Shown here: piece after piece, positions 7,932 through 17,472 of the stretch
Layout: each line of letters begins with the position of its first letter
Numbering within the stretch: position 1 is the first letter of the stretch
NCBI RefSeq assembly: GCF_900112695.1
Contig: NZ_FOMT01000002.1
Location: 564,479-628,478, forward strand
DNA: 64,000 bases
Reading direction: 5' to 3'
Origin: Paenibacillus catalpae
Lineage (GTDB): Bacteria; Bacillota; Bacilli; Paenibacillales; Paenibacillaceae
Program-made: the position numbers and the translations under genes
The notes under the pieces: model-generated
Database searches by the model: none
Seen by the model: the letters and a program-made list of their open reading frames with translations, nothing else
Told to the model about the DNA's origin: nothing

Positions 7932-8501
7932 ATGAGAAAACTCGTATTGTTCATGCATGTGTCGCTGGATGGGTATGCGTCGGATTCGAACGGAGGACTA
8001 GATTGGATTCCGTACAACGAGGAATTAGAAAAATACGCCGAGGAGGTCGTAGCCGAAGTCGGCTCTCCTGTATACGGACGCAACACGTATCGGATGATGG
8101 AGAGCTACTGGCCCTCGATGCTGGACAATCCGGATGCATCAAGGCACAGTATGGAGCATGCTAAATGGCTGCAGGATGTTAAGAAGATCGTCATTTCCGG
8201 CTCGATGGACAATGTGGAATGGAACAATACGATGCTGATCAAGGACAATATCGCTGAGGAAATCAGGGCGCTCAAGGAGCAGCCTGGCAAAAACCTCGTT
8301 ATCTTCGGCAGTCCGGGGGCGGCGAAGACGTTGCTTGAGCTCGGCCTGATCGACGAATTCTTGCTGACGATTTGTCCGGTCATTTTGGGCGGCGGAAAAT
8401 CGGCATTCCACGGCAACGGTGAGAAAATCAGGCTGAAGCTGCTGTCCAGCCGAACGCTCAAGTCGGGCATTATCGCGGCCCGCTATGAGTTGGAGAAATA
8501 G
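7932..8501 (+). CDS. RibD C-terminal / dihydrofolate-reductase-like family protein
   Basis: A 189-residue protein of the DHFR-fold RibD_C family. It starts MRKLVLFMHVSLDGYASDSNGGLDW, the usual opening of these NAD(P)H reductases, has a middle VYGRNTYRMMESYWP, and ends with GSPGAAKTLLELGLIDEFLLTICPVILGGGK, the nucleotide-binding C-terminal signature. The ATG at 7932 has GGAGGAG upstream; the in-frame extension upstream has no family similarity. The substrate is not known; proteins of this type are usually stand-alone and are rarely real riboflavin genes. It is monocistronic behind its own promoter. Confidence 0.85.
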   Translation: MRKLVLFMHVSLDGYASDSNGGLDWIPYNEELEKYAEEVVAEVGSPVYGRNTYRMMESYWPSMLDNPDASRHSMEHAKWLQDVKKIVISGSMDNVEWNNTMLIKDNIAEEIRALKEQPGKNLVIFGSPGAAKTLLELGLIDEFLLTICPVILGGGKSAFHGNGEKIRLKLLSSRTLKSGIIAARYELEK

Positions 8502-8641
8502 CCGTGCGTACAAGATGTTCCACTAGCGGGAAACCATAGGCTAATAGCGTTTAAAATAAGCAGATTCTAATCCCTATTAGTTTATTCTAATTGGCATAAC
8601 GCGTCTGATTATTCTACCATAGGTACATAACCTTTTTTTCT

Positions 8642-8685
8642 GCTCCTCTAAGCTGCCGGGTAACCGCTCTTGAGGAGCTTTTTAT
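8642..8685 (+). terminator. Probable intrinsic terminator
   Basis: GCTCCTC (8642-8648) pairs with GAGGAGC (8672-8678) over a partly paired loop, followed by TTTTTATTG. It is 140 bases after the RibD-like gene. Nothing coding is visible between the gene and the hairpin. Confidence 0.6.
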
Positions 8686-8824
8686 TGTTTAAGCACCACG
8701 TGTCGGAACGAATAGAGCATTTGCCCCATTAAAAGTCGCTTAAGTTTTTTTCAGCCAATTTCCAACATTGACCATCCCCCTTAAACAGCTTAATATGGTA
8801 ACAAATAGTGAAGGTGGGATATGT

Positions 8825-9073
8825 GCAGTGATGATGATGACTGTGTTCCTGAGAGAGGTTAAAGGTTAATTATTAACCGAATAACGTACGGCCGTGATTA
8901 AAGCACTCTGCTGCTTGTAGTGGGGTTTGCTTTGCTGCGTTCGTACCACCTCTTATGAACACCATTATCATCACTGCTTCCGTAACGAATGAGCGAGATA
9001 AAGATTTTTACTTTATTTCGACTTCGCTGCGTTCGAAAAGCCGTGGATGAACAATGTTCATTCACGGCTTTTC
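8825..9073. repeat. Cluster of three nested or adjacent inverted repeats in a gene-free interval
   Basis: Three dyads lie in a row. The first has arms GCAGTGATGATGATG(ACT)GTGTTC (8825-8848) and GAACACCATTATCATCACTGC (8957-8977), extended inward by AGAGGT/ACCTCT and containing its own palindrome GGTTAATTATTAACC. The second is CGAGATAAAG (8994-9003) with CTTTATTTCG (9011-9020). The third is GAAAAGCCGTG (9035-9045) with CACGGCTTTTC (9063-9073). The 14-mer CTTYGCTGCGTTCG occurs twice (8930, 9022). No reading frame with a ribosome site is seen. It could be a structured RNA, an attenuator for the kinase gene downstream, or a remnant of a small mobile repeat. Confidence 0.5.
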
Positions 9074-9143
9074 TCTGTCCGATCCCTATTTTATTTGTTT
9101 TTGCTGACTCAAGAATAGACTTTAATATACAGGAGATGGAACA

Positions 9144-10070
9144 ATGACTGCTTACGAGAAACCTGGTTTGGACATAAGAGAAATCGAAACCGTATTACTG
9201 AAAATTCTTGGACCCGGTGCGGCCGAAATTACGCCATTGACCGGCGGCAATTTGAGCAGCGTGTATTCCTTCGTCCACGGAGGCAAAGGTTATGTCGTGA
9301 AATTTAGCGATCTGGAAGGAGCGTACAAGACGGAAAGCTATGTCTCTGACTTGCTGGCAGGTCAGGGCATCCCTTTTCCAAAATGTTTCGCGTTGGGGAA
9401 AACCGGCCGGTTGGCTTACATGATCATGGAGAGAATGGACGGGCGCAATCTAGGCGATTACACGGCAGAGGAACAGGCCCGTCAATTACCTGAACTTATC
9501 GGCATCTTGAGCAAAATGGCAGCTGTGGACGTTAGGGCAACGAACGGGTATGGGTGGATCGGGTCTGACGGTAATGGAGTTTACGATTCCTGGAAGGAAT
9601 TCGTCGTTGCCTTCAATGCGGAAGATCAGACGGGGACGTTCTGGGAGAACTGGCACGACTTGTATCGAATGTCTTGCCTGGAGAGAGACGTATTTGAAGA
9701 AATCTATAACCGCTTGTTGGCTTATGTTCAGTATAACGAACTGCACAGAGGCTTTATCCACGGGGATTTCCACCAGTGGAATATTTTGTCCGACGGTAGA
9801 CGGATCACCGGTATTATTGATGGGAACTGCCTATATGGCGATTCTCTTGTGGATCTGGCGATTCTCGATCGACATATGCCGTCAAATGGCGTCATTCAGG
9901 CGTATCAAGACTATCAAGCGAAAGTTGGAATCCCCATTCCTTATTTTAAGGAGAGGCTGCTCGGCGCCTATTATTTCAAGGGACTCGATGGACTTCGATT
10001 TTACGCCAAGATGGGATGGAGTGACGCCTATAAAGGTACGCGACATTTCCTATTAAATCTGAAAGCTTGA
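9144..10070 (+). CDS. APH-family kinase, hygromycin-B phosphotransferase-like
   Basis: A 308-residue aminoglycoside-phosphotransferase-fold protein. Visible are the nucleotide-binding start (TPLTGGNLSSVYSF, then GKGYVVKFS), the catalytic loop HGDFHQWNIL near residue 207 and the metal-binding IIDGNCLYGD near residue 226. The segments GGKGYVVKFS, YKTESYV and the later GYGWIGSDG/GVYDSWKEF resemble the APH(4)/hygromycin kinase subgroup more than the APH(3') enzymes. The ATG follows GGAGATGG. Family membership is clear; an actual resistance function is not shown, and environmental members often act on unknown small molecules. It stands alone. Confidence 0.82.
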   Translation: MTAYEKPGLDIREIETVLLKILGPGAAEITPLTGGNLSSVYSFVHGGKGYVVKFSDLEGAYKTESYVSDLLAGQGIPFPKCFALGKTGRLAYMIMERMDGRNLGDYTAEEQARQLPELIGILSKMAAVDVRATNGYGWIGSDGNGVYDSWKEFVVAFNAEDQTGTFWENWHDLYRMSCLERDVFEEIYNRLLAYVQYNELHRGFIHGDFHQWNILSDGRRITGIIDGNCLYGDSLVDLAILDRHMPSNGVIQAYQDYQAKVGIPIPYFKERLLGAYYFKGLDGLRFYAKMGWSDAYKGTRHFLLNLKA

Positions 10071-10163
10071 CGAGCAGGAATTTAACAGCAAGGCGAACTG
10101 TCACCAAAAGAAGCTTGCAACGGCAGAAGTATGCGCGTATGTGTTCGGATCCTCGTTACCACG

Positions 10164-11171
10164 TTAACCGTCGGAACGGGGATCCCCTTGCCGCTGCCCA
10201 TTCCGGTAGACCATAGGCGTCATGCCGTATTGCTCGGCAAATATGCGGTAGAAAAATCCGAGGCTGCTGTAACCGACAGCCTGCGCGATGTCCTCAATAG
10301 GCTTGTCCGTATTGGCTAGCAGGCCGGCTGCATGAATCAGACGTTGAGTTTTTACCAGTTCGATAAAGGTTTTGCCGGTTCTTTTCTTAAGCATATTGCC
10401 CAGGTAATTGGCATTAAAGCTAAACGCTTTGGACAGCTGGGTAAGCGTGCAGTCGCGGAAGTTCTGTTCGATATAATCGAGGACCTGGATCAGATCCGCT
10501 TTGGCCGCCCCATGCTGGCTTTCGTTATTGGTTCGGACCGCATAAACCCGCATCAGCTCTGTGAAGACCAGCATGATATAGTTATAGATCATCTCCTCTG
10601 CATAAGCCCGGCTGCCGAACGCTTCGCACATCAGGCTCCGCATAAACCATTGCAGCTCCCCATGCCCCTCGGATTCAAATACGATATACCGGTTATGATT
10701 CGTGTTCTCCGTAATCGCATTCGCCAGAAAGTCGGACACTATGCCCCTTGATCCAAATCGGCTCAGAAAGGAAGAGGTGAACGTATTTTTCTTCATAATG
10801 ATATTAATCAGAATATCATTATCCCCCATAGCTTCGATGCTGTGCACGACCTCGGAATCAAGCAGACATACCTGCCCCTCCCTTAGGACAACCTCCTGTC
10901 CATTAATCCACTGCCTGCAGCTCCCCGAGTAGATATAGTTCAGTTCAATAAAATTGTGATAATGCAAAGGCATCGGCGCAAAGCGGTTGTGCTTGCGGAT
11001 ATGAATCGGTCCATTCGTGAAAAAAGGCGAGTCCGGCATCCGGAAGGGAAGATTCTCCTCCCTCTGAGGCGGTGCGGACGGAATATCATTGATGTTCTTT
11101 TTCGACTCAAGCTGTTTGGCCTCAGTCTCGTTTATTTCCCTCAAATAACTGTCTAGCTGGCGATGGTTCAT
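10164..11171 (-). CDS. AraC-family transcriptional regulator with cupin sensor domain
   Basis: A regulator of about 335 residues. An N-terminal region of about 60 polar residues is followed by a cupin-like ligand domain (MPLHYHNFIELNYIYSGS ... DSEVVHSIE) and a C-terminal double helix-turn-helix (TLTQLSKAFSFNANYLGNMLKKRTG ... IEDIAQAVGYSSLGFFYRIFAEQYGMTP). The ATG at 11171 has GAGGAGG five bases upstream; a TTG at 11201 would add ten residues without a better site. It is divergent from the GH3 glucosidase gene, so it probably controls that gene in response to a sugar (inference). Confidence 0.88.
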   Translation of the reverse strand: MNHRQLDSYLREINETEAKQLESKKNINDIPSAPPQREENLPFRMPDSPFFTNGPIHIRKHNRFAPMPLHYHNFIELNYIYSGSCRQWINGQEVVLREGQVCLLDSEVVHSIEAMGDNDILINIIMKKNTFTSSFLSRFGSRGIVSDFLANAITENTNHNRYIVFESEGHGELQWFMRSLMCEAFGSRAYAEEMIYNYIMLVFTELMRVYAVRTNNESQHGAAKADLIQVLDYIEQNFRDCTLTQLSKAFSFNANYLGNMLKKRTGKTFIELVKTQRLIHAAGLLANTDKPIEDIAQAVGYSSLGFFYRIFAEQYGMTPMVYRNGQRQGDPRSDG

Positions 11172-11257
11172 AGCAGCCTCCTCTATCCCAATCGTGGACA
11201 AGCATCATCTGTAAAAAGGAGAATGATAACCGTAAATACGGAATTGTTAGGTGCCTT

Positions 11258-11271
11258 GGAAAGCGTTTTAA
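11258..11271. promoter_or_regulatory. Possible catabolite-repression (cre) site
   Basis: GGAAAGCGTTTTAA differs from the CcpA consensus TGWAANCGNTNWCA at two positions. It lies in the gap between the araC-type regulator and the GH3 gene, where such a site would be expected, but with two mismatches the call is weak. Confidence 0.3.
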
Positions 11272-11343
11272 TAAGGATATCGCGATAACAGGCTATATGC
11301 AATCGGAGAATGCCAGACCTAGATGAAAAGGGATGATCAGATA

Positions 11344-13851
11344 ATGAAGCCATGGATGAATACAACAATGGACACCAATCAAAGAGTAAAAGAACTGCTT
11401 ACTGCCATGACGCTTGATGATAAGCTTGCCTTGATGCACGGTGGTACGCCTTCTGAAGAATGGGGCATTCCAACCCTGAAGCTGAATGATGGCCCCGGCG
11501 GCGTGACCGGACCGCATGAACGGGTTGGGACGCAGCTTCCTGCTCCAATTGCGCTGGGCGCCGCATTTGACGATGAAGCTTCTCATCGGTACGGAGAGAT
11601 CATAGGCAAGGAAGCGCAGGATCGCGGAACGTCGCTTTTGCTTGGACCTACCGTTAATATCGCGCGCACCCCGCTTAATGGACGGACGTTTGAAGGCTAT
11701 GGCGAGGATCCGCTGCTGTCGGCGGTCACCGGAACGGCCGTTATTCAGGGCATACAGGAGCAAGGGGTAATGACCTGCGTCAAGCATTATGCGGCTAACA
11801 ATCAGGAAGAGGACCGTATGGTCCAGAACAGCATCATTGATGAGCGGACGCTGCGCGAGATTTACCTCCCGGCGTTTGAAGCAGCCGTTAAAGAAGGGAA
11901 AGCCGCCTCCATCATGTCTTCCTACAACAAAATAAACGGGACCTACGGGTCGGAGAATCATGCCTTGCTGACGCAGGTGTTAAGGGATAACTGGGCATTT
12001 GACGGCTTTGTTGTTTCCGATTTTCTGGCTACGCAAAGCACCGTCCGCTCCATCTATGCCGGTCTGGATTATGAGCTGACGATTCCGTTTAAACGGTATT
12101 ACGGTGAACCGCTCAAAGCAGCGGTGGAGAGCGGACAGGTACCGGTGAAGATGATCGATGAGAGTGCCGGGCGCATATTGAGGAAAATGTTTGAGTTTGG
12201 TCTGTTCGATAAGGGACAGATGAACGAGAAAAGCAGTGATGCGGGAAGCTTGAGGCATGAAAAGGATGCTTTGCGCCTCGCGGAAGAGTCGATTGTCCTG
12301 CTCAAAAACGATGACGCCATGCTGCCGCTTGCGTCATCCGGCTCCATCGCGGTTATTGGACAGGCGGCCGTTAACCTGATCGCTTCGGGCGGAGGCAGTG
12401 CCCATGTGCCATGCTCAGATATCCTTACTCCTTTGCAAGCAATCCGATCCCATGCCGGTACGGCCGGAAAAATAAGCTATGCGCCAGGTACAGCCCCTGT
12501 TCCAACGGGCCCATCCTTTATCTACCCTTCGCCGAATGCGGCGCATACGATTCCGGCAGAAGCCTTCGAGAATGGGCTGCAGATGGAAGGTTACCTTTCA
12601 GCAGATCTGAGTGGCGAGACGGTGCACAAGCAAGTGCTGCCAACTCTTCATCTGAACTGGCAGTTTGACGGTGTCCCGCATACCGCATCGGCTAAGTGGA
12701 CCGGCACGCTGCTTCCACAGGAAACGGCTGACTATACCTTTTATATGCCGGCGTCCGGAGGAACGCGTTTGTTCATCGATGGCGAGCTTGTGATTGACAA
12801 TTGGAATTTCCGTTCCCTTTACGTAACGGGGGTAAAGCGGCTCGAAGCAGGCAGCCGCGTCAGCGTGGAGGTTCATTATCGGTCCAATAACGGTGAGGCT
12901 GCAGCGTTGCCCTCCATTGCACTTCAATGGTATGCCGGAACGGACGAAAATCGAATGGAAGAGGCCGCTGCGGCCGCTGCAGAAGCTGATGCCGCCGTCG
13001 TATTCGTAAACGATTATATGACCGAGAACTTCGACAAACCGGATCTGAGGCTGCCCGGCGCCCAAGACCGGTTAATCGAAGCGGTAGCCGCAGCCAATCC
13101 GAACACGGTTGTTGTATTAAATACCGGCGGTCCGGTTGCGATGCCATGGCTCAGTAAGGTTAAAGCCGTTGTTGAAGCTTGGTATCCCGGGCAGCAAGGC
13201 GGCGAGGCGATTGCGAACGTGCTTTTTGGCGATACGAATCCTTCCGGCCATCTACCGGTCAGCTTCCCGGAATCCGAAGAACAAGGGCCAATCATGACAA
13301 AAGGGCAATATCCGGGTATTGGACTCGATACGGTTTATTCGGAAAAGCTCGATGTCGGCTACCGCTGGTTTGCTGCGGCAGGGGAGAAGCCGCTCTTCCC
13401 GTTTGGCCACGGACTTTCATATACTTCGTTCGGCTACGGAGACCTGCGAATCGAACAAATCAATCATGCAGGAATGCCATGCTTACAGGTTGCATTCGAA
13501 ATCGTCAACGAGGGACCGCGTGACGGCAAAGCGGTACCGCAGCTGTACCTTCAATTCCCGGCAGCAGCCGGAGAGCCGCCGCTGCAGCTGAAAGGCTTCG
13601 CCAAGGTTATGGTTCCGGCAGGCCAGACCGCCCAAGCAGTCATGCGGCTTAACCCAAGAGCCTTCAGCATTTGGAGCACGGCTCAGAACAAATGGACGGT
13701 TCCCGAAGGCGAGTTTACGGTCTTGATCGGCGAGTCTTCCGAGCAGATCGTTCGGAAGGCATCCATCGTTCCAGCAACAGAATTTGCGAAAGCAGCAGAG
13801 AACTGTGAGAGTGTATTGCACGGATTGAAGCGGCATACGAAAGAGTTCTGA
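11344..13851 (+). CDS. GH3 beta-glucosidase with PA14 insertion
   Basis: An enzyme of about 835 residues with the full GH3 layout. The (beta/alpha)8 domain runs from MTLDDKLALMHG, with LNDGPGGV, KHYAANNQE and the nucleophile Asp in VVSDF near residue 226. The second domain (ESIVLLKNDDAMLPL) is interrupted at about 410-540 by a PA14 module (AKWTGTLLPQETADYTFYM, GTRLFIDGELVIDNW), and the C-terminal fibronectin-III-like domain starts near 690. There is no signal peptide, so it acts in the cytosol on imported oligosaccharides. AAAAGGGA suits the ATG at 11344; an in-frame ATG at 11323 is also possible. The usual SDW reads SDF here. Confidence 0.92.
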   Translation: MKPWMNTTMDTNQRVKELLTAMTLDDKLALMHGGTPSEEWGIPTLKLNDGPGGVTGPHERVGTQLPAPIALGAAFDDEASHRYGEIIGKEAQDRGTSLLLGPTVNIARTPLNGRTFEGYGEDPLLSAVTGTAVIQGIQEQGVMTCVKHYAANNQEEDRMVQNSIIDERTLREIYLPAFEAAVKEGKAASIMSSYNKINGTYGSENHALLTQVLRDNWAFDGFVVSDFLATQSTVRSIYAGLDYELTIPFKRYYGEPLKAAVESGQVPVKMIDESAGRILRKMFEFGLFDKGQMNEKSSDAGSLRHEKDALRLAEESIVLLKNDDAMLPLASSGSIAVIGQAAVNLIASGGGSAHVPCSDILTPLQAIRSHAGTAGKISYAPGTAPVPTGPSFIYPSPNAAHTIPAEAFENGLQMEGYLSADLSGETVHKQVLPTLHLNWQFDGVPHTASAKWTGTLLPQETADYTFYMPASGGTRLFIDGELVIDNWNFRSLYVTGVKRLEAGSRVSVEVHYRSNNGEAAALPSIALQWYAGTDENRMEEAAAAAAEADAAVVFVNDYMTENFDKPDLRLPGAQDRLIEAVAAANPNTVVVLNTGGPVAMPWLSKVKAVVEAWYPGQQGGEAIANVLFGDTNPSGHLPVSFPESEEQGPIMTKGQYPGIGLDTVYSEKLDVGYRWFAAAGEKPLFPFGHGLSYTSFGYGDLRIEQINHAGMPCLQVAFEIVNEGPRDGKAVPQLYLQFPAAAGEPPLQLKGFAKVMVPAGQTAQAVMRLNPRAFSIWSTAQNKWTVPEGEFTVLIGESSEQIVRKASIVPATEFAKAAENCESVLHGLKRHTKEF

Positions 13852-13966
13852 TTCCCCGGATAGATTTTCCTATGGAGCACTTTCGATCCTGGTCGTCTAT
13901 CCATGCCTGCAGCGTTTCTTCATAAGCGGCGGCATCGTACTGGGGAGCTTAAAAGAATAGAACAAA

Positions 13967-14000
13967 AGAGGCTGTGCAGTACAAAACCTGCACAGCCTCT
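13967..14000 (+). terminator. Terminator hairpin after the GH3 gene
   Basis: AGAGGCTGTGCAG (13967-13979) and CTGCACAGCCTCT (13988-14000) form a perfect 13-bp stem with an 8-base loop. The T tail is short on the plus strand and better on the minus strand. The 13852-13966 stretch holds nothing else that I can identify. Confidence 0.75.
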
Positions 14001-14032
14001 TTCTGCTGTTAACCCCAGCAGGATTTTATTGA

Positions 14033-14066
14033 CCATCCAAAAAATCCTGACACCCCATCCAAAAAA
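14033..14066 (+). promoter_or_regulatory. Direct repeats upstream of the two-component operon (regulator site)
   Basis: CCATCCAAAAAA occurs at 14033-14044 and 14055-14066, a 22-bp period, followed by GGCGCCG. A TACAAT -10-like box lies at 14097-14102 with no good -35, as in activator-dependent promoters. AraC-type response regulators bind such helically phased direct repeats. A closely similar block (22163-22194, minus strand) lies before the convergent sugar-importer operon. Confidence 0.55.
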
Positions 14067-14152
14067 AGGCGCCGTGATAATTGGTTTGTATTCGTTTACA
14101 ATAAATGAAACAACCATTAGACGGCCAAATCGGGCCACAGGAGCTAAAGAGA

Positions 14153-15925
14153 ATGCGCTCATTTTCCCTAACCTCGCTTCTAAGGCAATATCGTCCCCGC
14201 AGACTTCGTACGCGGATCCTTCTTGCCGTCGTCTTGTTGTCCGTACCGCCGCTTATTATTCTCGGGACAATATCGGTCAACATTTCGAAGGATACAATCG
14301 TTCATAACCATCTGGACAATAATGAACATAACCTGAAGACAGCAAGCGAAGTCGCGGACCTGCTGTTTCGCAACGTCATAAATATGCATCGATTAATACT
14401 GGCCAATGACCAACTGCGCGAGGAATTAAAGGCAAGTGCAGAGGACGGGGGACATATGCTGGATATCCGCACGGCCAACCGTCTGCAAAATCTGGTCGTA
14501 CGCAATTTGATCGATACCCGGCATATTGATTCCATCTGTTTGTTTGACAGGGGCTATCATTCGGTATGTTATGGAAGCGTGGATGCCAATGCCGGTATTT
14601 ACGAGGATGAATCAAGCAGAGCGATGATCGGTCAGACGGATTGGTACAAAAGTACGGCTGCCGCAAACGGCAAGGAAGTGTTCTTCAGCTACAATGTTCT
14701 ACAGTCTATTAATTCGGACACAACCGGCCAGTCATTCTCCAGTGTGAAGCTGCTTCGCGATCCGGCGAATTTTCGTCCGATCGGGCTGCTCGTTATCAAT
14801 TTGAAAAGCACGATATTCGAGCAGGCGATGAATGACGAAGAGGACAGCGGGTTCGTCGTATTGGATACGGGCACCGGAGTGACCCGCAGCGTATATTCGC
14901 AAAATCCCTCCATCTCTGACCTGATCGACCGCGAGGATGGCGAAGCGAGGGTGCTCCAAAACCTGCATCAGCATGGTTATTTGACGGTAGGCTACCGCAA
15001 TTCGACCACGGACTGGACCTTTCTTCATGTGGTAAAGGCCAAGGTGCTTCTGCAGGATTCGAACCGCATTACAACGGTCACGATGCTGATCGCTGCTATC
15101 ATTGCCTTGGTTGCCATTCTCTTGTCGCTGTTTGTATCGGGCAGCATCACCCGGCCGCTGCTTCAGCTCAAGAAAATGATGGTCGACTGGTCCAAGGGCT
15201 CTGGAGCCTCCGTTCAAGTCATTTCGTTCGAGGAAGACGAGGTTGGCGCCATCGGGGAGACGTTCCGGAAAATCTCCTCGGAGAACAAGCAGCTGAGCGA
15301 AAGGCTGATCCACTCCCAGCTGAAGGAGAAGGAAGCGGAGCTTAGAACGCTTCAGGCGCAGATTAAGCCGCATTTTTTGTACAACACGCTGGATTCGATT
15401 TATTGGATGGCCATCCTGCAAAATAATAAGGATATTGCGAAAATGACAGTCGCTTTGTCCGAAAGCTTCAAAATCAGCTTGAATAAAGGGAAGGAAACGA
15501 TTCCTGTATTCAGGGAGCTTGAACATATTGAGCATTACATGACGATTCAGAACCTGCGCTACAAATCGCGCTTCCGCTATTCGGTGGAGGTGGATGAGGC
15601 GCTGATGGGGATTGAGATTCTTAAGCTTATCCTCCAGCCTCTTGTTGAGAACGCGATCTATCACGGCTTGGAGCCGAAGATTGGCGAAGGAACGATCCGG
15701 CTGACAGGAAGAATGGAAGAAAGCACCGCAATCTTTACGGTAGAAGACGATGGCGTCGGCATGGAGGATGTCCGTGCAACAGAAACGGGATACGGACTTG
15801 TCAATGTCAGGGAGCGCATCATGCTTTACTACGGAGATCGCAGTTCCCTTCAAGTAAGCAGCGAACCCGGAAAAGGGACGATCGTCGAGATTCGTTTCCG
15901 GCCAAATGAATTCAGAGAGGGATGA
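14153..15925 (+). CDS. YesM-type sensor histidine kinase
   Basis: A 590-residue membrane kinase. A first membrane helix (about residues 20-42, ILLAVVLLSVPPLIIL) is followed by an extracellular Cache-like sensor of about 250 residues, a second helix near 310-330, a HAMP linker (SGSITRPLLQLKKMM), the phosphoacceptor segment QIKPHFLYNTLDSI and an ATPase domain (LVENAIYHG, EDDGVGM, GYGLVNVRERI). ATG 14153 has CAGGAG nine bases upstream; an in-frame ATG at 14105 has no ribosome site and overlaps the likely promoter. It overlaps or abuts the response regulator and forms its partner. The stimulus is probably a carbohydrate, given the neighbours. Confidence 0.92.
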   Translation: MRSFSLTSLLRQYRPRRLRTRILLAVVLLSVPPLIILGTISVNISKDTIVHNHLDNNEHNLKTASEVADLLFRNVINMHRLILANDQLREELKASAEDGGHMLDIRTANRLQNLVVRNLIDTRHIDSICLFDRGYHSVCYGSVDANAGIYEDESSRAMIGQTDWYKSTAAANGKEVFFSYNVLQSINSDTTGQSFSSVKLLRDPANFRPIGLLVINLKSTIFEQAMNDEEDSGFVVLDTGTGVTRSVYSQNPSISDLIDREDGEARVLQNLHQHGYLTVGYRNSTTDWTFLHVVKAKVLLQDSNRITTVTMLIAAIIALVAILLSLFVSGSITRPLLQLKKMMVDWSKGSGASVQVISFEEDEVGAIGETFRKISSENKQLSERLIHSQLKEKEAELRTLQAQIKPHFLYNTLDSIYWMAILQNNKDIAKMTVALSESFKISLNKGKETIPVFRELEHIEHYMTIQNLRYKSRFRYSVEVDEALMGIEILKLILQPLVENAIYHGLEPKIGEGTIRLTGRMEESTAIFTVEDDGVGMEDVRATETGYGLVNVRERIMLYYGDRSSLQVSSEPGKGTIVEIRFRPNEFREG

Positions 15926-15930
15926 GAGCT

Positions 15931-17472
15931 ATGTTAACTGCCGTTATTTTCGACGACGAATATATCGTGACACAAGGACTGCAAGTGATGGTTGACTGGT
16001 CCCGTTACGGCATTGAGCTAATTGGCACAGCCTCTGACGGAATCTCCGCTCTGCAGATGGTCCGGGAGCTGCAGCCTGATATTGTGATGACGGACATTCG
16101 CATGCCCGGCTTAACGGGACTTCAGTTAATCGAAGAGATTGCCAAGGAAAAGCCGGAAACCGCATGTATCGTGTTCAGCGGGTTTAACGAATTCGAGTAT
16201 ATCCGTACGGCGTTAAAGCTTGGCGTCATCGATTACTTGGATAAGCCGATTACGCTTGAGAAAATCGATGAGGCCATGCGGCGGACGATTGCCCGAATTG
16301 GCCGTCAGCAGGAGCATGTCCAGATGAAGACGCAGCTGGCGGCTAATAAAGAAGCTTTGCTTGAGAAGGCAACGCTTGATTTATTGCTGCTTGGCGAGGA
16401 AGCCGTTCCAGCCTGGAGGACAGCCTTTGGGGAAGGGGATGCGAAGCAGGCCGCAGCTGTAACCGTGCTTGCAGCTACTGGCAAAGGGGAGTGGCTGGAC
16501 GAGCATCCTTCCTATCGGAGCATCCCCTTTTATTACGAGAAGATGTGGATTATGGTCGTTATCCATTTCATGATGCCCGCCGATTATTTATGGGAGCATC
16601 TGACGCTTCTCTCACCGCAAATGCAGGAGACGATTGGCTCCGGGCAAACCTACGCCAATATCGCCGAAGCAGGCCAAAGCTATAAGGAAGCCGTCCGCGC
16701 CTTGCGCTATGGCGTTTTTCTTGAGGAGAAAGGATGGAACAGGTTCGAGCATGCGGAGGACACCTTTCCTCACGGATTAACCGAGTGCGAAGAAGAAATT
16801 GTATTCTGCATGCGAACAGGCAATAAAGAGGGGTTGCTTCGCTTGCTTGATGAGTATAAGCATTGTATGGAAGCTGAGCGCCTGAGTCCTGAGCTGGTCG
16901 AGCAGGAGGTGACGAAGCTGGCCTACATCGGCTATCAGGTTGCGATGGAATCAGGCGAAGATGTCAGAACAAGCGCCCGTCCGATCGTCCCCCATTGGGA
17001 GCTCGGCGAGATGTCATCAAGAGACCGGATGTTCCAGTGGCTTCGGGAGCAGATGGAGCAGCTTCATAATTTCATGAAGGAAGATAAGCAGGCAACAAAG
17101 CATAATGCGATCGAGAAAGCGCTGGCTTTTATCGACAAACATTATCTGGAGTCGTTCACCCTTCAGGAAGTGGCCGAGCATGTGGGTATGAATGCGACCT
17201 ATTTGAGCCTGCTGTTCAAGGAGAAGGTAGGACTCTCGTATATTAAGTATGTAACGAAGCTTCGTATGGAGCAGGCCAAGATTTTGCTGCATAAAGGCAT
17301 GCTTGTCAATGACGTCAGCAAGAAGGTGGGCTATTATAATTACCGGCATTTCACCGAACTGTTCAAGAAGTATACCGGCGTGACGCCGGGCCAGTTCCGA
17401 GAGGGGCATGGCATGGCCAGGGTCAACGAGATACCTGGCAACGACGAACAGGAGGTGGGCGATCATGATTAA
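15931..17472 (+). CDS. YesN-type response regulator with AraC DNA-binding domain
   Basis: A 513-residue response regulator. The receiver domain begins AVIFDDEYIV and has the phosphoacceptor Asp55 in TDIRMPG and the switch Lys in DYLDKP. A long middle region of about 270 residues follows, then an AraC helix-turn-helix pair (FTLQEVAEHVGMNATYLSLLFKEKVG ... VNDVSKKVGYYNYRHFTELFKKYTGVTPGQFR). GAGAGGG lies ten bases before ATG 15931; an ATG at 15922 that overlaps the kinase stop is an alternative. It probably binds the direct repeats at 14033-14066 and the related block at 22163-22194. Confidence 0.92.
   Translation: MLTAVIFDDEYIVTQGLQVMVDWSRYGIELIGTASDGISALQMVRELQPDIVMTDIRMPGLTGLQLIEEIAKEKPETACIVFSGFNEFEYIRTALKLGVIDYLDKPITLEKIDEAMRRTIARIGRQQEHVQMKTQLAANKEALLEKATLDLLLLGEEAVPAWRTAFGEGDAKQAAAVTVLAATGKGEWLDEHPSYRSIPFYYEKMWIMVVIHFMMPADYLWEHLTLLSPQMQETIGSGQTYANIAEAGQSYKEAVRALRYGVFLEEKGWNRFEHAEDTFPHGLTECEEEIVFCMRTGNKEGLLRLLDEYKHCMEAERLSPELVEQEVTKLAYIGYQVAMESGEDVRTSARPIVPHWELGEMSSRDRMFQWLREQMEQLHNFMKEDKQATKHNAIEKALAFIDKHYLESFTLQEVAEHVGMNATYLSLLFKEKVGLSYIKYVTKLRMEQAKILLHKGMLVNDVSKKVGYYNYRHFTELFKKYTGVTPGQFREGHGMARVNEIPGNDEQEVGDHD

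Noticed and set aside
8825..8977. Possible T-box or riboswitch for the region before the APH gene
   Set aside because: The minus strand contains AGAGGTGGTACGAAC, resembling a T-box core, but the orientation is away from the kinase gene and no stem I or specifier elements could be found.
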